This document shows positions 50,142 through 58,629 of a stretch of DNA of 64,000 bases, in pieces. The DNA lies in NCBI GenBank assembly GCA_000296795.1, contig BAFH01000003.1, forward strand, positions 186,401 through 250,400, given 5' to 3'. This DNA comes from Candidatus Jettenia caeni. GTDB taxonomy: Bacteria; Planctomycetota; Brocadiia; Brocadiales; Brocadiaceae. The notes under the pieces are model-generated. The model made no database searches. It had not been told where the DNA came from and saw only the letters and a list, made by a program, of their open reading frames with translations. The first letter of the stretch is position 1. Each line of letters begins with the position of its first letter. Position numbers and translations under genes: made by a program.

Positions 50142-51419
50142 TCAGCTTTTTCGGTACATAGCCTTTGCCCCGATATCTCTTCTGTAATGTGCCCCCTCAA
50201 AGGTTATATTTTGAATAGCACGGTAGACAGTCTTCTGCGCCTCCTGGATATCCTTTCCGATCGCTGTTACACCAAGAACACGTCCACCGTTGGTTACAAT
50301 CTTTCCATCCTTTGTAGCGGTTCCTGCATGAAGAACCTGGACGTTATCAAGTTCCCTGACTGTTTCAAGTCCCGAAATTTCAAATCCCTTTTCATATTTA
50401 TCTGGGTAACCCTTAGAGGTCATAACAACACAAATAGAAACACCCTTATTCCATTCAATTTCTATATTCTCTAGGGTATTTGTTGCAGTTGATAAGAGAA
50501 GCGGAACTAAATCGGTCTTCATCCGCATGAGAAGAACCTGAGTTTCAGGGTCGCCAAACCTGGCATTAAACTCAAGGACCTTTGGCCCGGTGCTGGTAAT
50601 CATTAATCCTGCGTAAAGAACACCTTTGTATGGCCGATTCTCTCTCTTCATGGCATGCACAATGGGTACGAGGATATTTTCCTCTATATAAAACTGTAGC
50701 TCACGGGTAATTATTGGTACAGGTGAATATGCGCCCATCCCGCCGGTATTGGGTCCTTTATCTCCATCGTTAACCGCTTTATGGTCTTGTACTGATGAGA
50801 GAGGAAGAATCGTTATTCCATCGGTAAGAGCAAGGATTGATACTTCTTCTCCTGAAAGGAATTCCTCAATAATAACTTTATCCCCTGCGGGCCCAAAAAT
50901 CTTATTTTCCAGGATATCATCTGTACATTTATTTGCTTCTTCCAATGTCTTGCATACAAATACACCTTTTCCTTTGGCCAACCCATCAACTTTAACAATC
51001 AAAGGAAACTCGCACATCGATACATGTTTTTTTGCTTGTGTTGAATCTTCGAATACCTTAAAGTCTGCTGTTGGAATACCGTGTTTTTTCATAAGATTTT
51101 TTGAGAAGACCTTACTTCCCTCAATAATCGATGCACGCTTATTAGGTCCAAATATTGTGAGGTTTCCCTCGTTAAATCTATCTACGATACCCGCTACCAG
51201 AGGGTCTTCCGGGCCAACAACGGTCAAATCTATTTTTTGTTTGAGTGCGAAACTATAAAGACCTTCTATATTTTCCACTCCGATATCTACACATTCAGCA
51301 ATTTCCGCAATTCCGGGATTTCCTGGTGCGCAGAATATTTTTTTTACCATGGGTGATTGCGCAATCTTCCATGCAAGGGCATGTTCTCTTCCCCCGCTTC
51401 CGATAATCAATATTTCCAT
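50142..51419 (-). CDS. purD: Phosphoribosylamine-glycine ligase
   Basis: This 425-residue ATP-grasp enzyme carries out the second step of purine synthesis, joining glycine to phosphoribosylamine. Its N-terminal domain starts MEILIIGSGGREHALAWKIAQSP, the hallmark of PurD. ATP-grasp landmarks are FPLIVKVDGLAKGKGVFV near residues 130-147, VIIEEFLSGEEVSI, and the metal-site region VLEFNARFGDPETQ near 278-291. I start at the ATG at 51419, with an AAGGTGG ribosome site upstream, rather than at the GTG 12 nt earlier. It is convergent with nadC. Confidence 0.95.
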   Translation of the reverse strand: MEILIIGSGGREHALAWKIAQSPMVKKIFCAPGNPGIAEIAECVDIGVENIEGLYSFALKQKIDLTVVGPEDPLVAGIVDRFNEGNLTIFGPNKRASIIEGSKVFSKNLMKKHGIPTADFKVFEDSTQAKKHVSMCEFPLIVKVDGLAKGKGVFVCKTLEEANKCTDDILENKIFGPAGDKVIIEEFLSGEEVSILALTDGITILPLSSVQDHKAVNDGDKGPNTGGMGAYSPVPIITRELQFYIEENILVPIVHAMKRENRPYKGVLYAGLMITSTGPKVLEFNARFGDPETQVLLMRMKTDLVPLLLSTATNTLENIEIEWNKGVSICVVMTSKGYPDKYEKGFEISGLETVRELDNVQVLHAGTATKDGKIVTNGGRVLGVTAIGKDIQEAQKTVYRAIQNITFEGAHYRRDIGAKAMYRKS

Positions 51420-51527
51420 CTGATTTACCACCTTAATTATTTCTTAAACAAATCTACATTTTTAATCTTTAAATTGTACAAAATGTTTTATGAAAATAAA
51501 AACTTTTTATTCTTTAATAGATTGGTA

Positions 51528-51556
51528 TTGACTCTGTAGTATATTATAGTTACAAT
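51528..51556 (+). promoter_or_regulatory. Promoter of the initiator tRNA gene
   Basis: TTGACT at 51528-51533, a 17-bp spacer, TACAAT at 51551-51556. The tRNA begins 73 nt downstream. No other plus-strand gene could use it. Confidence 0.65.
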
Positions 51557-51628
51557 GATTACGTTCTTATCGTATTAGGCACATTTATAGAAAGTATACG
51601 TAAAAACTAATTTTTGCATAGTGATGGA

Positions 51629-51705
<77 letters not shown>

Positions 51706-51711
51706 GTAAAA

Positions 51712-52791
51712 TCAAGGGATTACGGCTATCGCCGTAATCCCTTTTTTATGAGATTGTGCTAAATTTGTGCTAAAATTATTCTGCACCTTATCTAATATCT
51801 CAACTCCACTTCTTAAACTCTCAGCATAATGATGCGCATATCGCATAACCATTGATATAGACTTCCATCTGCCAAGTCTCTGAACAGCGTAAACATCGAC
51901 TCCATTCTGAATGAGCCTTGTTGCAAAGGTGTGCCGTAAATCGTGAAATCTGAATTTCTCAATACCTGCTTTTTTTACTGCTAGCCTGAAAGATCTATCT
52001 AAGTTATCAGGACCGATCTTATTGCCATTGTTGTTATAAAAGACAAAATCATTCTTGATCGATCTTATTTTATTCCTTGCCATGAGAATTTCTATGGCCT
52101 TTTCATTGAGGGGCAGGGTATCCTTGCATTTGTTTTTTTGTTCGAGGATAGTAAAGGTCTTTCTCTCTAAATCCACTCTATCCCACACCAGATCTATGAG
52201 CTCACCCCGTCTTAATCCTGTATTCAGGCAAAAAAGTATTATCTCTTGTAACCAATAGGGAGATGTTTCTAGTAATCTTTTTTCTTCTTCAAAGGTAAGC
52301 CATCTCTCAATTTGATTGCTTACCTTTTCCTTGGATACCTTACTTACGGGATTATCATTAACCCATTCCCACTCTTTTATTGCGAGATTAAAAGCATGTC
52401 CCATGAGAATTAACTCATTGTTGACCGTTTTTGGTGCGGCACATTCTTTTATTCGCTCAATCTTATAAGCATATATATCCTTTGGAGCAATCTTATTAAG
52501 CTTATAATGTCCAAAGTATCTGTTTAAATGGGCTACCAAACTTTTATCCCGCATATAAGTCTTAGGAGCCTTTTTAGGAGAGTATTCTAAAAGATATTTG
52601 TCCATCATCTCCTCAAAGGTATTATCTTCATGTTGATTGACCTCAAACCATTTACCCTCTGCTATTTTGGTCATAACCTTGCAATAGATCTTTTCAGCTA
52701 ACTTTTTTTCCGTTACTGTAGGCCTTCTTATTTGTTTACCATTATAGCTAAACCTCATCCACCAGATATTGCCACGTCTATAAAGTCCCAT
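51712..52791 (-). CDS. int: Tyrosine recombinase / phage-type integrase
   Basis: This site-specific recombinase of about 359 residues integrates and excises the element at the initiator tRNA. An N-terminal AP2-like DNA-binding region (MGLYRRGNIWWMRFSYNGKQIRR) and a SAM-like core-binding domain (residues about 55-145) precede the catalytic domain. The latter has Arg in NTGLRRGELIDLVW (about 190), His and Arg in FHDLRHTFATRL (about 279-290), and the nucleophile Tyr in MRYAHH (about 315). I start at the ATG at 52791, preceded by GGAAAGGAGAG; longer frames run into the upstream gene. The gene points at the tRNA and ends 6 bp from it. Confidence 0.93.
   Translation of the reverse strand: MGLYRRGNIWWMRFSYNGKQIRRPTVTEKKLAEKIYCKVMTKIAEGKWFEVNQHEDNTFEEMMDKYLLEYSPKKAPKTYMRDKSLVAHLNRYFGHYKLNKIAPKDIYAYKIERIKECAAPKTVNNELILMGHAFNLAIKEWEWVNDNPVSKVSKEKVSNQIERWLTFEEEKRLLETSPYWLQEIILFCLNTGLRRGELIDLVWDRVDLERKTFTILEQKNKCKDTLPLNEKAIEILMARNKIRSIKNDFVFYNNNGNKIGPDNLDRSFRLAVKKAGIEKFRFHDLRHTFATRLIQNGVDVYAVQRLGRWKSISMVMRYAHHYAESLRSGVEILDKVQNNFSTNLAQSHKKGITAIAVIP
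51716..51747 (+). terminator. tRNA terminator overlapping the integrase C-terminus
   Basis: An 11-bp perfect stem (GGGATTACGGC at 51716-51726, GCCGTAATCCC at 51731-51741) with a 4-nt loop is followed by six T on the plus strand. The same bases encode the last residues of the integrase on the other strand. Confidence 0.85.
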
Positions 52792-53158
52792 TTTCTTTTC
52801 TCTCCTTTCCGAGACCTTGACTTTGGCCTGGTTTCCCGTTGGCTGAATTATAACCCTTGCCTGTAGCATCATCAATAGCGTTTTTAACGATTCTATCTAT
52901 GTCATTACTATGTGCCTTTGTTGCCTTTTTTAAGGTCTTACGTGAAGTATCTGGTAAAGCTTTTGATTGTATTATCCATTTTTCAATTTCTTCTATATCA
53001 AATCGCCAAAGACCATTAAGTTTGTAAGACGGTAGTAAGCCATTCTTTGCCCAGGAATAGAGAGTTGATTCTTTTACATTTAGAAATTCAGCTATTTCTT
53101 GTATTTTTAAAAGCCTCATCGTGTTTAACCCTGCACTTTTATGTGAAGATTCTGACAT
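52778..53158 (-). CDS. xis: Excisionase-like helix-turn-helix protein
   Basis: This 126-residue protein (or 113 from the ATG at 53119, which has a better ribosome site) contains a MerR/excisionase-type winged HTH: MRLLKIQEIAEFLNVKESTLYSWAKNGLLPSYKLNGLWRFDIEEIEKWI. A basic, flexible C-terminal tail follows. It overlaps the integrase start by 14 bp, so the two are co-translated. Its position beside the integrase suggests it directs excision and possibly represses or activates the element; AlpA-type regulators of satellites have the same fold. Confidence 0.82.
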   Translation of the reverse strand: MSESSHKSAGLNTMRLLKIQEIAEFLNVKESTLYSWAKNGLLPSYKLNGLWRFDIEEIEKWIIQSKALPDTSRKTLKKATKAHSNDIDRIVKNAIDDATGKGYNSANGKPGQSQGLGKERKENGTL

Positions 53159-53265
53159 TAATATTTTAATACATTTGATTTCAACTAATTAAAAACCCCT
53201 AAAGTTCTTAATTCGTAAAGTCAGTTGAAAAAATTGTTTAGATTTCTAAATTCTTTATTCATTTG

Positions 53266-53613
53266 CTAATTAGGTATGAATTTTAAGATAAGATTTGTCG
53301 AAGCCTCCTCTGCTTGTTTCTTCGGCAATCCACCATCAAATTCCATTATTCCTGCTCGTTCCTCAAATAATTCTTTTAGGTGTCCATTAAAACCAGTAAC
53401 CCTTCCATCGAACATTTCCAAAACCTTCTCAACTATGCTTTTTGTATTTTGAGCGTATTCCTGATTTTTACATTTTACCTCTTTAATTTTGTATTCAGTT
53501 AAAAACCGGCTAGCTTTTTCTTCAGCAAGCTCAATTATTTGTCCCTGATGAAGGTTTATGATACCAACTTCTTTTGTTTTGATGGAAAATGGTATCATCA
53601 CTCTGTATTTCAT
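53266..53613 (-). CDS. Small hypothetical protein of the replication cluster
   Basis: This 115-residue protein is not recognised. It begins MKYRVMIPFSIKTKEVGIINLHQGQIIELAEEKASRFL, a beta-strand-rich segment like those in small phage proteins. A helical stretch then follows (EYAQNTKSIVEKVLEMFDGRVTGFNGHLKELFEERAGIMEFDGGLPKKQAEE). Its start overlaps the stop of the primase-helicase gene by 4 bp (ATGA), so it belongs to the same transcript and is probably a real gene. Confidence 0.7.
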   Translation of the reverse strand: MKYRVMIPFSIKTKEVGIINLHQGQIIELAEEKASRFLTEYKIKEVKCKNQEYAQNTKSIVEKVLEMFDGRVTGFNGHLKELFEERAGIMEFDGGLPKKQAEEASTNLILKFIPN

Positions 53614-55388
53614 ACTTCTATTCCTAGCTCATCCAAATTCACAAAATTTGCTGTTTCCCATGAATACTTTTTATTTCTTGTTTCTGACTCATCTGGCTGA
53701 TAAAATCGCTTAGAATCAAAATCGTACTTTAGACCGAACTCAACATCTTGTTTCCCTCTAAATCTGTTCTTGAAAACTTGTACTAATGTATCGAAACCAG
53801 CATATTTCTCTAAATATCCATCAGTATTTTTTTCTTCCATATTGAAACGATGTATGCCTATAACGTTATCAGCTCGATCTGTTATATTTCCTGAACCAGC
53901 AATATCCATTTTGTTGAGCATGCCAACTGTCTTCCTTGGATGTGCTACCAGATGAACATGCACATTGTATCGTTTTGTAAATTCAACCAATTTCCCAACA
54001 AAGATACTTTGCGATTGGTAATAATTATCACTCTTAATTCCATCACAACCAGTAGTCATAAGATTATCAATTAAGAATACCTTACAATCGTAGCGCCTGG
54101 CTGCAATCTCGCATAAATCCAATATCTTCATTGGCTCATTTGTTGTATAACTATCATAAACATAAAACATATCCTTGTACCAATTCTCCAATTTTGATAT
54201 TACTTCAGCTTTAACTTTTGCGATGTCGTGATTCTCTACATAATCATAAAAGAAATCGAGGTTTTCGGGTCCTACCATCTGTAAGTGGATCCATTCCTTG
54301 AATAAATGCAAGGTTAGTTCACCGCTGTATGCAAAAACTGGAAAGTCCTGATCTATTGACTCTACTAACATCTGACCTAAGAGCGTCGATTTTCCGCTTG
54401 AATTAAAACCAGTCCACACCGTTAACTCACCCATCCTGAAACCACCCAAAATCATATCAAGCTTCTTAATGTTAGACTGAACCCTTTCAATTTGGCTGTA
54501 ATCAAGCTTAGTAACATCGGCCAATCTTTTTATGCCTGCAACGGGAACCTCTCTTGCTGTTTCGACGGCTTTTCGAACACTTTCTGTACCTTCTTTCATG
54601 AGATGTTCATTGGCATCTTTGTATGGGCTATTGACAATAAAGCATCGAAATTGGCCTAGTCGAAGGATAAGTTTATCTACCATTTTCTTTCCTGCTTCAT
54701 CATTATCACCCCAGATTTTTATTTTCTTAAATTGGTTAAGCCACTCCCAACAATTCTCTATACAAGAGAGATCCTCTGCACCACTTGGTACACTGATAGC
54801 ATTTTTTATGTTACATTCATCAAGTGCAAGTGCATCAGGCTCTCCTTCGACAATGACTAATGGATATTGTGGATCGCACAAGTCCATCCCCCAGAATACA
54901 GGCTTACCTCCTTCTTCTCGCCAATGTTTCGGTTCCTTTTGTGGTGTTCTATACTTTACTAAGACCAATTTCCCCTCTTCGCGATATAAGAATGCAATGG
55001 CACCGTTACACTCTGATACTTCTCTTCTCTCTAAAGTTTGCTGTGATATCCCACGTTTCTTAAAGTATTCCCCTATTGTTTGTCCAAATGGTGTTAATGC
55101 TGTTTTGGGCATTATATACGCTTTGGGTTTTTTATAATTTCTTTGAGAATTAACCTCATTTCTGTCTGCTTCTTCTCCAAATTTCTCGCATAATTGACGG
55201 AAAGTCCCTTTTTTGTCGCAATTGTTTAACCGTTTACAATTGAAAGTCCTTTTTGTTACGTTAAGAGCGAATTTATATTTTTCGTTTTTTGGTCCACCTT
55301 TGCAAAATGGGCAGTACTCCGGTATGATCTCATCGCCATGAGTTTTATAGGGTTGTAGGTATTTATTAGCAAATTCTTCAATGTTCAT
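53610..55388 (-). CDS. Primase-helicase (toprim plus DnaB-like)
   Basis: This 592-residue fusion resembles T7 gp4/Twinkle-type primase-helicases. An N-terminal zinc-ribbon-like region (YCPFCKGGPKNEKYKF...CKRLNNCDKKG, residues about 21-62) precedes a toprim domain (LVIVEGEPDALALDE near 178-192, then IWGDNDEAGKKMVDKL near 222-237). A RecA-fold helicase follows, with Walker A GFNSSGKSTLLGQML near 327-341 and Walker B KVFLIDNLMTTG. GKQDVEFGLKYDFDSKRFY resembles the DnaB-family C-terminus. The protein should unwind and prime the element's own DNA. It lies in the minus-strand block between the replication-O-like gene and the small hypothetical gene. Confidence 0.9.
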   Translation of the reverse strand: MNIEEFANKYLQPYKTHGDEIIPEYCPFCKGGPKNEKYKFALNVTKRTFNCKRLNNCDKKGTFRQLCEKFGEEADRNEVNSQRNYKKPKAYIMPKTALTPFGQTIGEYFKKRGISQQTLERREVSECNGAIAFLYREEGKLVLVKYRTPQKEPKHWREEGGKPVFWGMDLCDPQYPLVIVEGEPDALALDECNIKNAISVPSGAEDLSCIENCWEWLNQFKKIKIWGDNDEAGKKMVDKLILRLGQFRCFIVNSPYKDANEHLMKEGTESVRKAVETAREVPVAGIKRLADVTKLDYSQIERVQSNIKKLDMILGGFRMGELTVWTGFNSSGKSTLLGQMLVESIDQDFPVFAYSGELTLHLFKEWIHLQMVGPENLDFFYDYVENHDIAKVKAEVISKLENWYKDMFYVYDSYTTNEPMKILDLCEIAARRYDCKVFLIDNLMTTGCDGIKSDNYYQSQSIFVGKLVEFTKRYNVHVHLVAHPRKTVGMLNKMDIAGSGNITDRADNVIGIHRFNMEEKNTDGYLEKYAGFDTLVQVFKNRFRGKQDVEFGLKYDFDSKRFYQPDESETRNKKYSWETANFVNLDELGIEV

Positions 55389-55410
55389 ACATAGTTCCTT
55401 TCGTAAAAAT

Positions 55411-56157
55411 TTAAATTAACTCCATTCCCGTTGAGCTTAGCTCACAATTTCGACCCACCGGTGGACTGCTATGCATTTTCGAAGCCAGCGTATCGTAATG
55501 CTTTTGAAGGCTCCCTGTAGACAGTATGTTATGGCACCAGAAATGATCTTGCTGGCACCATTCAATTACCTTCTCAATTTCTTCACTTGTTCTATTATCC
55601 CTTCTAATCATCAAGGCTATGTCTTTTGCCCATTCTTGTATGTCCGGTTTCTTGAAGTTAGGTAAGCGGTTTAGGATATGCTTTAATAAAAGATTCACTA
55701 GTCGGATTTCATTAGAATCCAACGGAAAGGTTTCTTTTGTAATAGTTTCTTTTGTATTATTTCTATTGTAGGTTACATTTTCGCTAACGTTTGATTTACA
55801 TTTTTGTAAATGATTGTTTGCTTTTTTGTTAATCGTTAGCTTTTTTGTTAATGGCTTCCAGGAACTGTAATCCTTATTAATTCGGTAACTATTGATAGGT
55901 GGAATAGCTTTTTTGTAAATAATCCTCATAGATTCAAGTAGTCTTATTGCTCTCACCACAGATGGTTTTAGAAGCCCTGTTGCTAGATGAAACTGTGATA
56001 GGGCAATTTTATCTTCTTCTTTCCCGAAACCCCATGTTTTCCTGATAATAACATCCAGCACTTGTCTTGCTTCTCCAGGTATTCTTATTCTTGCCAATGC
56101 CTCCAAAATATCATTTTCCAGGCGGGTGAAACCTTTTACGCATTTAGCTCTAGACAT
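55411..56157 (-). CDS. Phage replication protein O-like
   Basis: This 248-residue protein has an N-terminal winged-helix of the phage replication O type: KCVKGFTRLENDILEALARIRIPGEARQVLDVIIRKTWGFGKEEDKIALSQFHLATGL (residues about 6-63). That pattern of a replicase-loading protein that recognises the origin and recruits helicase is well known in phages. The basic linker (KKLTINKKANNHLQKCKS) and a C-terminal helical region follow. It is immediately upstream of the primase-helicase gene, as in many phage and satellite replication modules. The origin, if in the gene as in lambda, is not evident. Confidence 0.85.
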   Translation of the reverse strand: MSRAKCVKGFTRLENDILEALARIRIPGEARQVLDVIIRKTWGFGKEEDKIALSQFHLATGLLKPSVVRAIRLLESMRIIYKKAIPPINSYRINKDYSSWKPLTKKLTINKKANNHLQKCKSNVSENVTYNRNNTKETITKETFPLDSNEIRLVNLLLKHILNRLPNFKKPDIQEWAKDIALMIRRDNRTSEEIEKVIEWCQQDHFWCHNILSTGSLQKHYDTLASKMHSSPPVGRNCELSSTGMELI

Positions 56158-56161
56158 GTAC

Positions 56162-56447
56162 CTATTCCTTGATTCCTAGTAACTTGAGAATATAATCGAT
56201 GCTATTCACAATAGTGTTAAAGTTCGCTTTGTATAATTGATTTGAAATATTATGTATTTCCCTTTTGTTAGCCCTATGCCATTCACAGGGCCTGTGTTTC
56301 TTTTAAATTTTTCAAAAAGGCGTGAATTGTGTTTCTGAGTGTCTCCGAATTCGATTTCTCTAATTTTCTACTTACCTCAACTAACTCTAGATGTATCCGA
56401 ATTGGTATTAATCCCTGTATGAACTTATATCCCTCTTTTGACTTCAT
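56162..56447 (-). CDS. Small basic protein, apparently frameshifted at an A4 run
   Basis: From an ATG at 56447 one frame gives 54 residues (MKSKEGYKFIQGLIPIRIHL, then LVEVSRKLEKSNSETLRNTIHAFLKNLKETQAL, stop at 56283). After the A4 run at 56301-56304 (minus strand) the +1 frame continues without a stop as KKHRPCEWHRANKREIHNISNQLYKANFNTIVNSIDYILKLLGIKE to 56162, five bases before the next gene's ATG. One extra A would join both into a single protein of about 95 residues (KNLKKKHRP). The first part looks like a ribbon-helix-helix or coiled element. Either a real frameshift, or a sequence error at a homopolymer. Confidence 0.5.
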
Positions 56448-56459
56448 TTCCTTTATCCT

Positions 56460-56508
56460 AAAAAAAATCCCTTAAGACCGAGACACTTGACTCAGTCTTA
56501 AGGGATTA
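56460..56508 (-). terminator. Terminator after the 287-residue gene
   Basis: AATCCCTTAAGAC at 56466-56478 pairs with GTCTTAAGGGATT at 56495-56507; on the minus strand a run of seven or eight T follows. It separates the 56640-57503 gene from the replication block. Confidence 0.82.
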
Positions 56509-56639
56509 TTAGGAATTAATGAATTAATGTAAATGTATTTTTACCTTACCACAACCTTACCTTATTCTGGAATTCCTGTATTTTCAAGGTGAACATCACT
56601 GTTCTTGTTAGATCATAATAAGATTCTGGGTAAGGTTCG
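56509..56639. other. Intergenic region, nothing recognised
   Basis: About 130 AT-rich bases between the terminator and the 287-residue gene. Two runs GAATTAATGAATTAATG near 56512-56530 repeat once; no other signal is seen. Confidence 0.3.
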
Positions 56640-57503
56640 CTACCACTTTATTTCCACGGTTAGACAGTAAACTCCTTTCCCATTGCTTGCAATTATTACA
56701 TTATCTTGTTTCATTCCAAAATTATTACGCCATTTTGTATTAAATTTACATACAAACGTATCAAAATCACCTCTTTCAGCATCACGGATTTTTTTATACC
56801 CCTCACAATCCACATCGTAAAATTTTTTAAGTAGCCATGCAATAGGCCTTTGTTCTTTATTTAATGCTTTTAAAATACTGATCGTTTTTTTTCCTTTTAA
56901 TGACATCTTTTTACCGTTAAAAACTAAACAGTTCTTTGATTTATCATAAGCAAAAATAGGTTTGCTCTGTACTTTTTTTAACTCCTCAGCATATCCTAAC
57001 ACCTCTTCAGCAATAACTAGATCGGCTTCTAATGAACTACGATTAGCATCCATACCAAGTCCGTTCGATTCGATATTTTGATAGTCTCTCAACACCTTAT
57101 GGGCCCAGCTGATTGCATACAGTGTCACAATTCCGTAGTCAGTAATCTGCACGACTTCTGAAACAGACTGTTTATTCTTTTTTACTAAGAATATTACTTC
57201 TCTACATTTGTCGGGAATTGTAATCTCTATGTTTGATATAAAAAGGTTATTCATAGACCCAAAAGAAAGAATTTCATATTTCAAGTTATACATAATAATA
57301 TCTTTCCATATTTTTTGGATTAATTCTGCTTTATGGGATTGGTCTCCTTTGATCGAATGCTCCAAAATTTTTCGTGAATCTTCAATTATCTGAATTGCTC
57401 TTTTTGTTAAATTGGAACGCTTAAAGCGGCAAGGTATTTCACCGGATAGTGGCAACCATGAAGAGCCCAAATATTCGGCTAGGTTGCACGAAAGGCGTGT
57501 CAT
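56640..57503 (-). CDS. Unknown protein with OmpR-like winged-helix C-terminus
   Basis: This 287-residue protein is not recognised as a whole. The N-terminal 180 residues are mostly helical, with RAIQIIEDSRKILEHSIKGDQSHKAELIQKIWKDIIMYNLKYE and YGIVTLYAISWAHKVLRDYQ. The last 90 residues (KNCLVFNGKKMSLKGKKTISILKAL ... DTFVCKFNTKWRNNFGM ... ASNGKGVYCLTVEI) have the layout of an OmpR-type winged helix: an N-terminal strand pair, three helices and the closing hairpin with GKGVYCL. It may be a transcription or replication regulator of the element. It stands alone with its own terminator. Confidence 0.6.
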   Translation of the reverse strand: MTRLSCNLAEYLGSSWLPLSGEIPCRFKRSNLTKRAIQIIEDSRKILEHSIKGDQSHKAELIQKIWKDIIMYNLKYEILSFGSMNNLFISNIEITIPDKCREVIFLVKKNKQSVSEVVQITDYGIVTLYAISWAHKVLRDYQNIESNGLGMDANRSSLEADLVIAEEVLGYAEELKKVQSKPIFAYDKSKNCLVFNGKKMSLKGKKTISILKALNKEQRPIAWLLKKFYDVDCEGYKKIRDAERGDFDTFVCKFNTKWRNNFGMKQDNVIIASNGKGVYCLTVEIKW

Positions 57504-57686
57504 TGATCACCTCACTTTCTTTTCTTGTAATAAAACCATCTCCTCTGTCTATGAGAATTGAAGGGAGAGGTAGTAGAGATTGATTTTTCTAAGTCGATAT
57601 CCTATACCTTAATTGTTACATTCAATAGTCTAACACAAGATTGGATCGAATAAAATACGGATTAATCACAGTTATATAGTTTAGGT

Positions 57687-57727
57687 TCTTTTCACAGTTA
57701 GTTGTAAAAAGCAAAGGACTTTTAATG
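57687..57727. repeat. 41-bp direct repeat, left copy
   Basis: TCTTTTCACAGTTAGTTG and then AAAAAGCAAAGGACTTTTAA; the right copy (63747-63788) differs at four positions plus one indel. The left copy abuts the decayed IS5-type fragment. Confidence 0.8.
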
Positions 57728-58090
57728 GCGGATTAAAGGTATACGGAGAGGGTGAATGGAAGGTCAGATAGCAGGGATATACCAAGCGGAAAACGTGGAG
57801 AAAGATCCATCTTGGAATTACTCCCTATGGGGAATTGAAAGCTATAGAGTTAACGAAAAATAGCATAAGTGATGATGAAGCAGCAAGTAAGCTTCTCAGT
57901 CAAGAGGAATCAAGTATTGATACCTTTGTTGGTGATGGCTCTTATGATAAACGGAGAGTATATGATAGCTGCAAAGACCGAGAGATTGCCACAATTGTCA
58001 TTCCTCTCTCGGAATAATGCTAATATCTAGCAGTATGGCAATCGTGATGCAAAGCCTCATCCAAGAGGTAGGAATCTGAGACAAATCGGA
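57720..58090 (+). pseudogene. IS5-type transposase fragment
   Basis: In shifting frames the sequence encodes LKVYGEGEWKVR, GYTKRKTWRKIHLG, ELKAIELTKNSISDDEAASKLL, DTFVGDGSYDKRRVYDSC, ATIVIPL and NRDAKPHPRGRNL. These are consecutive blocks of an IS5-family DDE transposase (second catalytic Asp region GDGSYD). The first Asp region, the C-terminal Glu block and the inverted repeats are missing. It is an old scar at the edge of the helicase cassette. Confidence 0.7.
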
Positions 58091-58489
58091 ACTACTTCAA
58101 CGAAGACAAATGTATATCTAAAACTGACGCTAGAAACGTTAGGAACTATGAACAACTATATTGTAGATGGCTTAATTAGTACTGAAAGAGCGAAATATTA
58201 AAAATTCTTAAGTTCTTGATATTAGGCTGGTTTCCTGTTTTACCTTAAGATTAAGGTATTGTTGGCGTTATATCAATTCCATTCATTTCAATGAATTCTA
58301 TCTTTTGGATTAATTTTAGCACAAAATTAGTACAAATTATGACATAAGAATTAGTTAAAACACTTATTCTCGAACAGCCTGGAAAGATTCTCCCCCCGTT
58401 CTTTCTCCAAAAAAACGAAAAAAGCTTGCAATCTCTTCGTTTTTGTTTTACCATCTCCCCCAAGCTAAATAAGCAATTTCCTATCATTT

Positions 58490-58620
58490 TTTCAGGGATA
58501 TGCGGGAACTGTTGGATTTGAGGATTGAAAATATATTCACCGCCGGTGGGAGCGACAACAAGTTCTTCCAAATTTCTGTCCAGCTTGAGCGAGAGTTTAG
58601 GCTGAACTCCGGAAATGGAA
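58490..58620 (-). pseudogene. HipA-like toxin kinase fragment
   Basis: About 43 residues, ISGVQPKLSLKLDRNLEE, then VVAPTGGEYIFNPQIQQFPHIPE, match the N-terminal part of HipA serine/threonine kinases, where SGVQPKLSL and the GGEYILKPQ-type strand are conserved. The similarity ends at 58490 and begins exactly where the helicase reading frame starts on the opposite strand. The kinase core and the hipB antitoxin are absent. This is a remnant of a toxin-antitoxin locus, cut by the arrival of the helicase gene. Confidence 0.65.
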
Positions 58621-58629
58621 AAATTGTTT

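Noticed and set aside
50749-51258. 169-codon frame antisense to purD
   Set aside because: Shadow of a strongly conserved gene; serine/proline-rich text without any domain.
54532-55137. 201-codon frame antisense to the primase-helicase
   Set aside because: Shadow frame with low-complexity serine-rich translation; the opposite strand carries clear toprim motifs.
57504-57686. Regulatory region before the direct repeat
   Set aside because: AT-rich with TATA-like strings but no -35/-10 pair or operator that can be supported.
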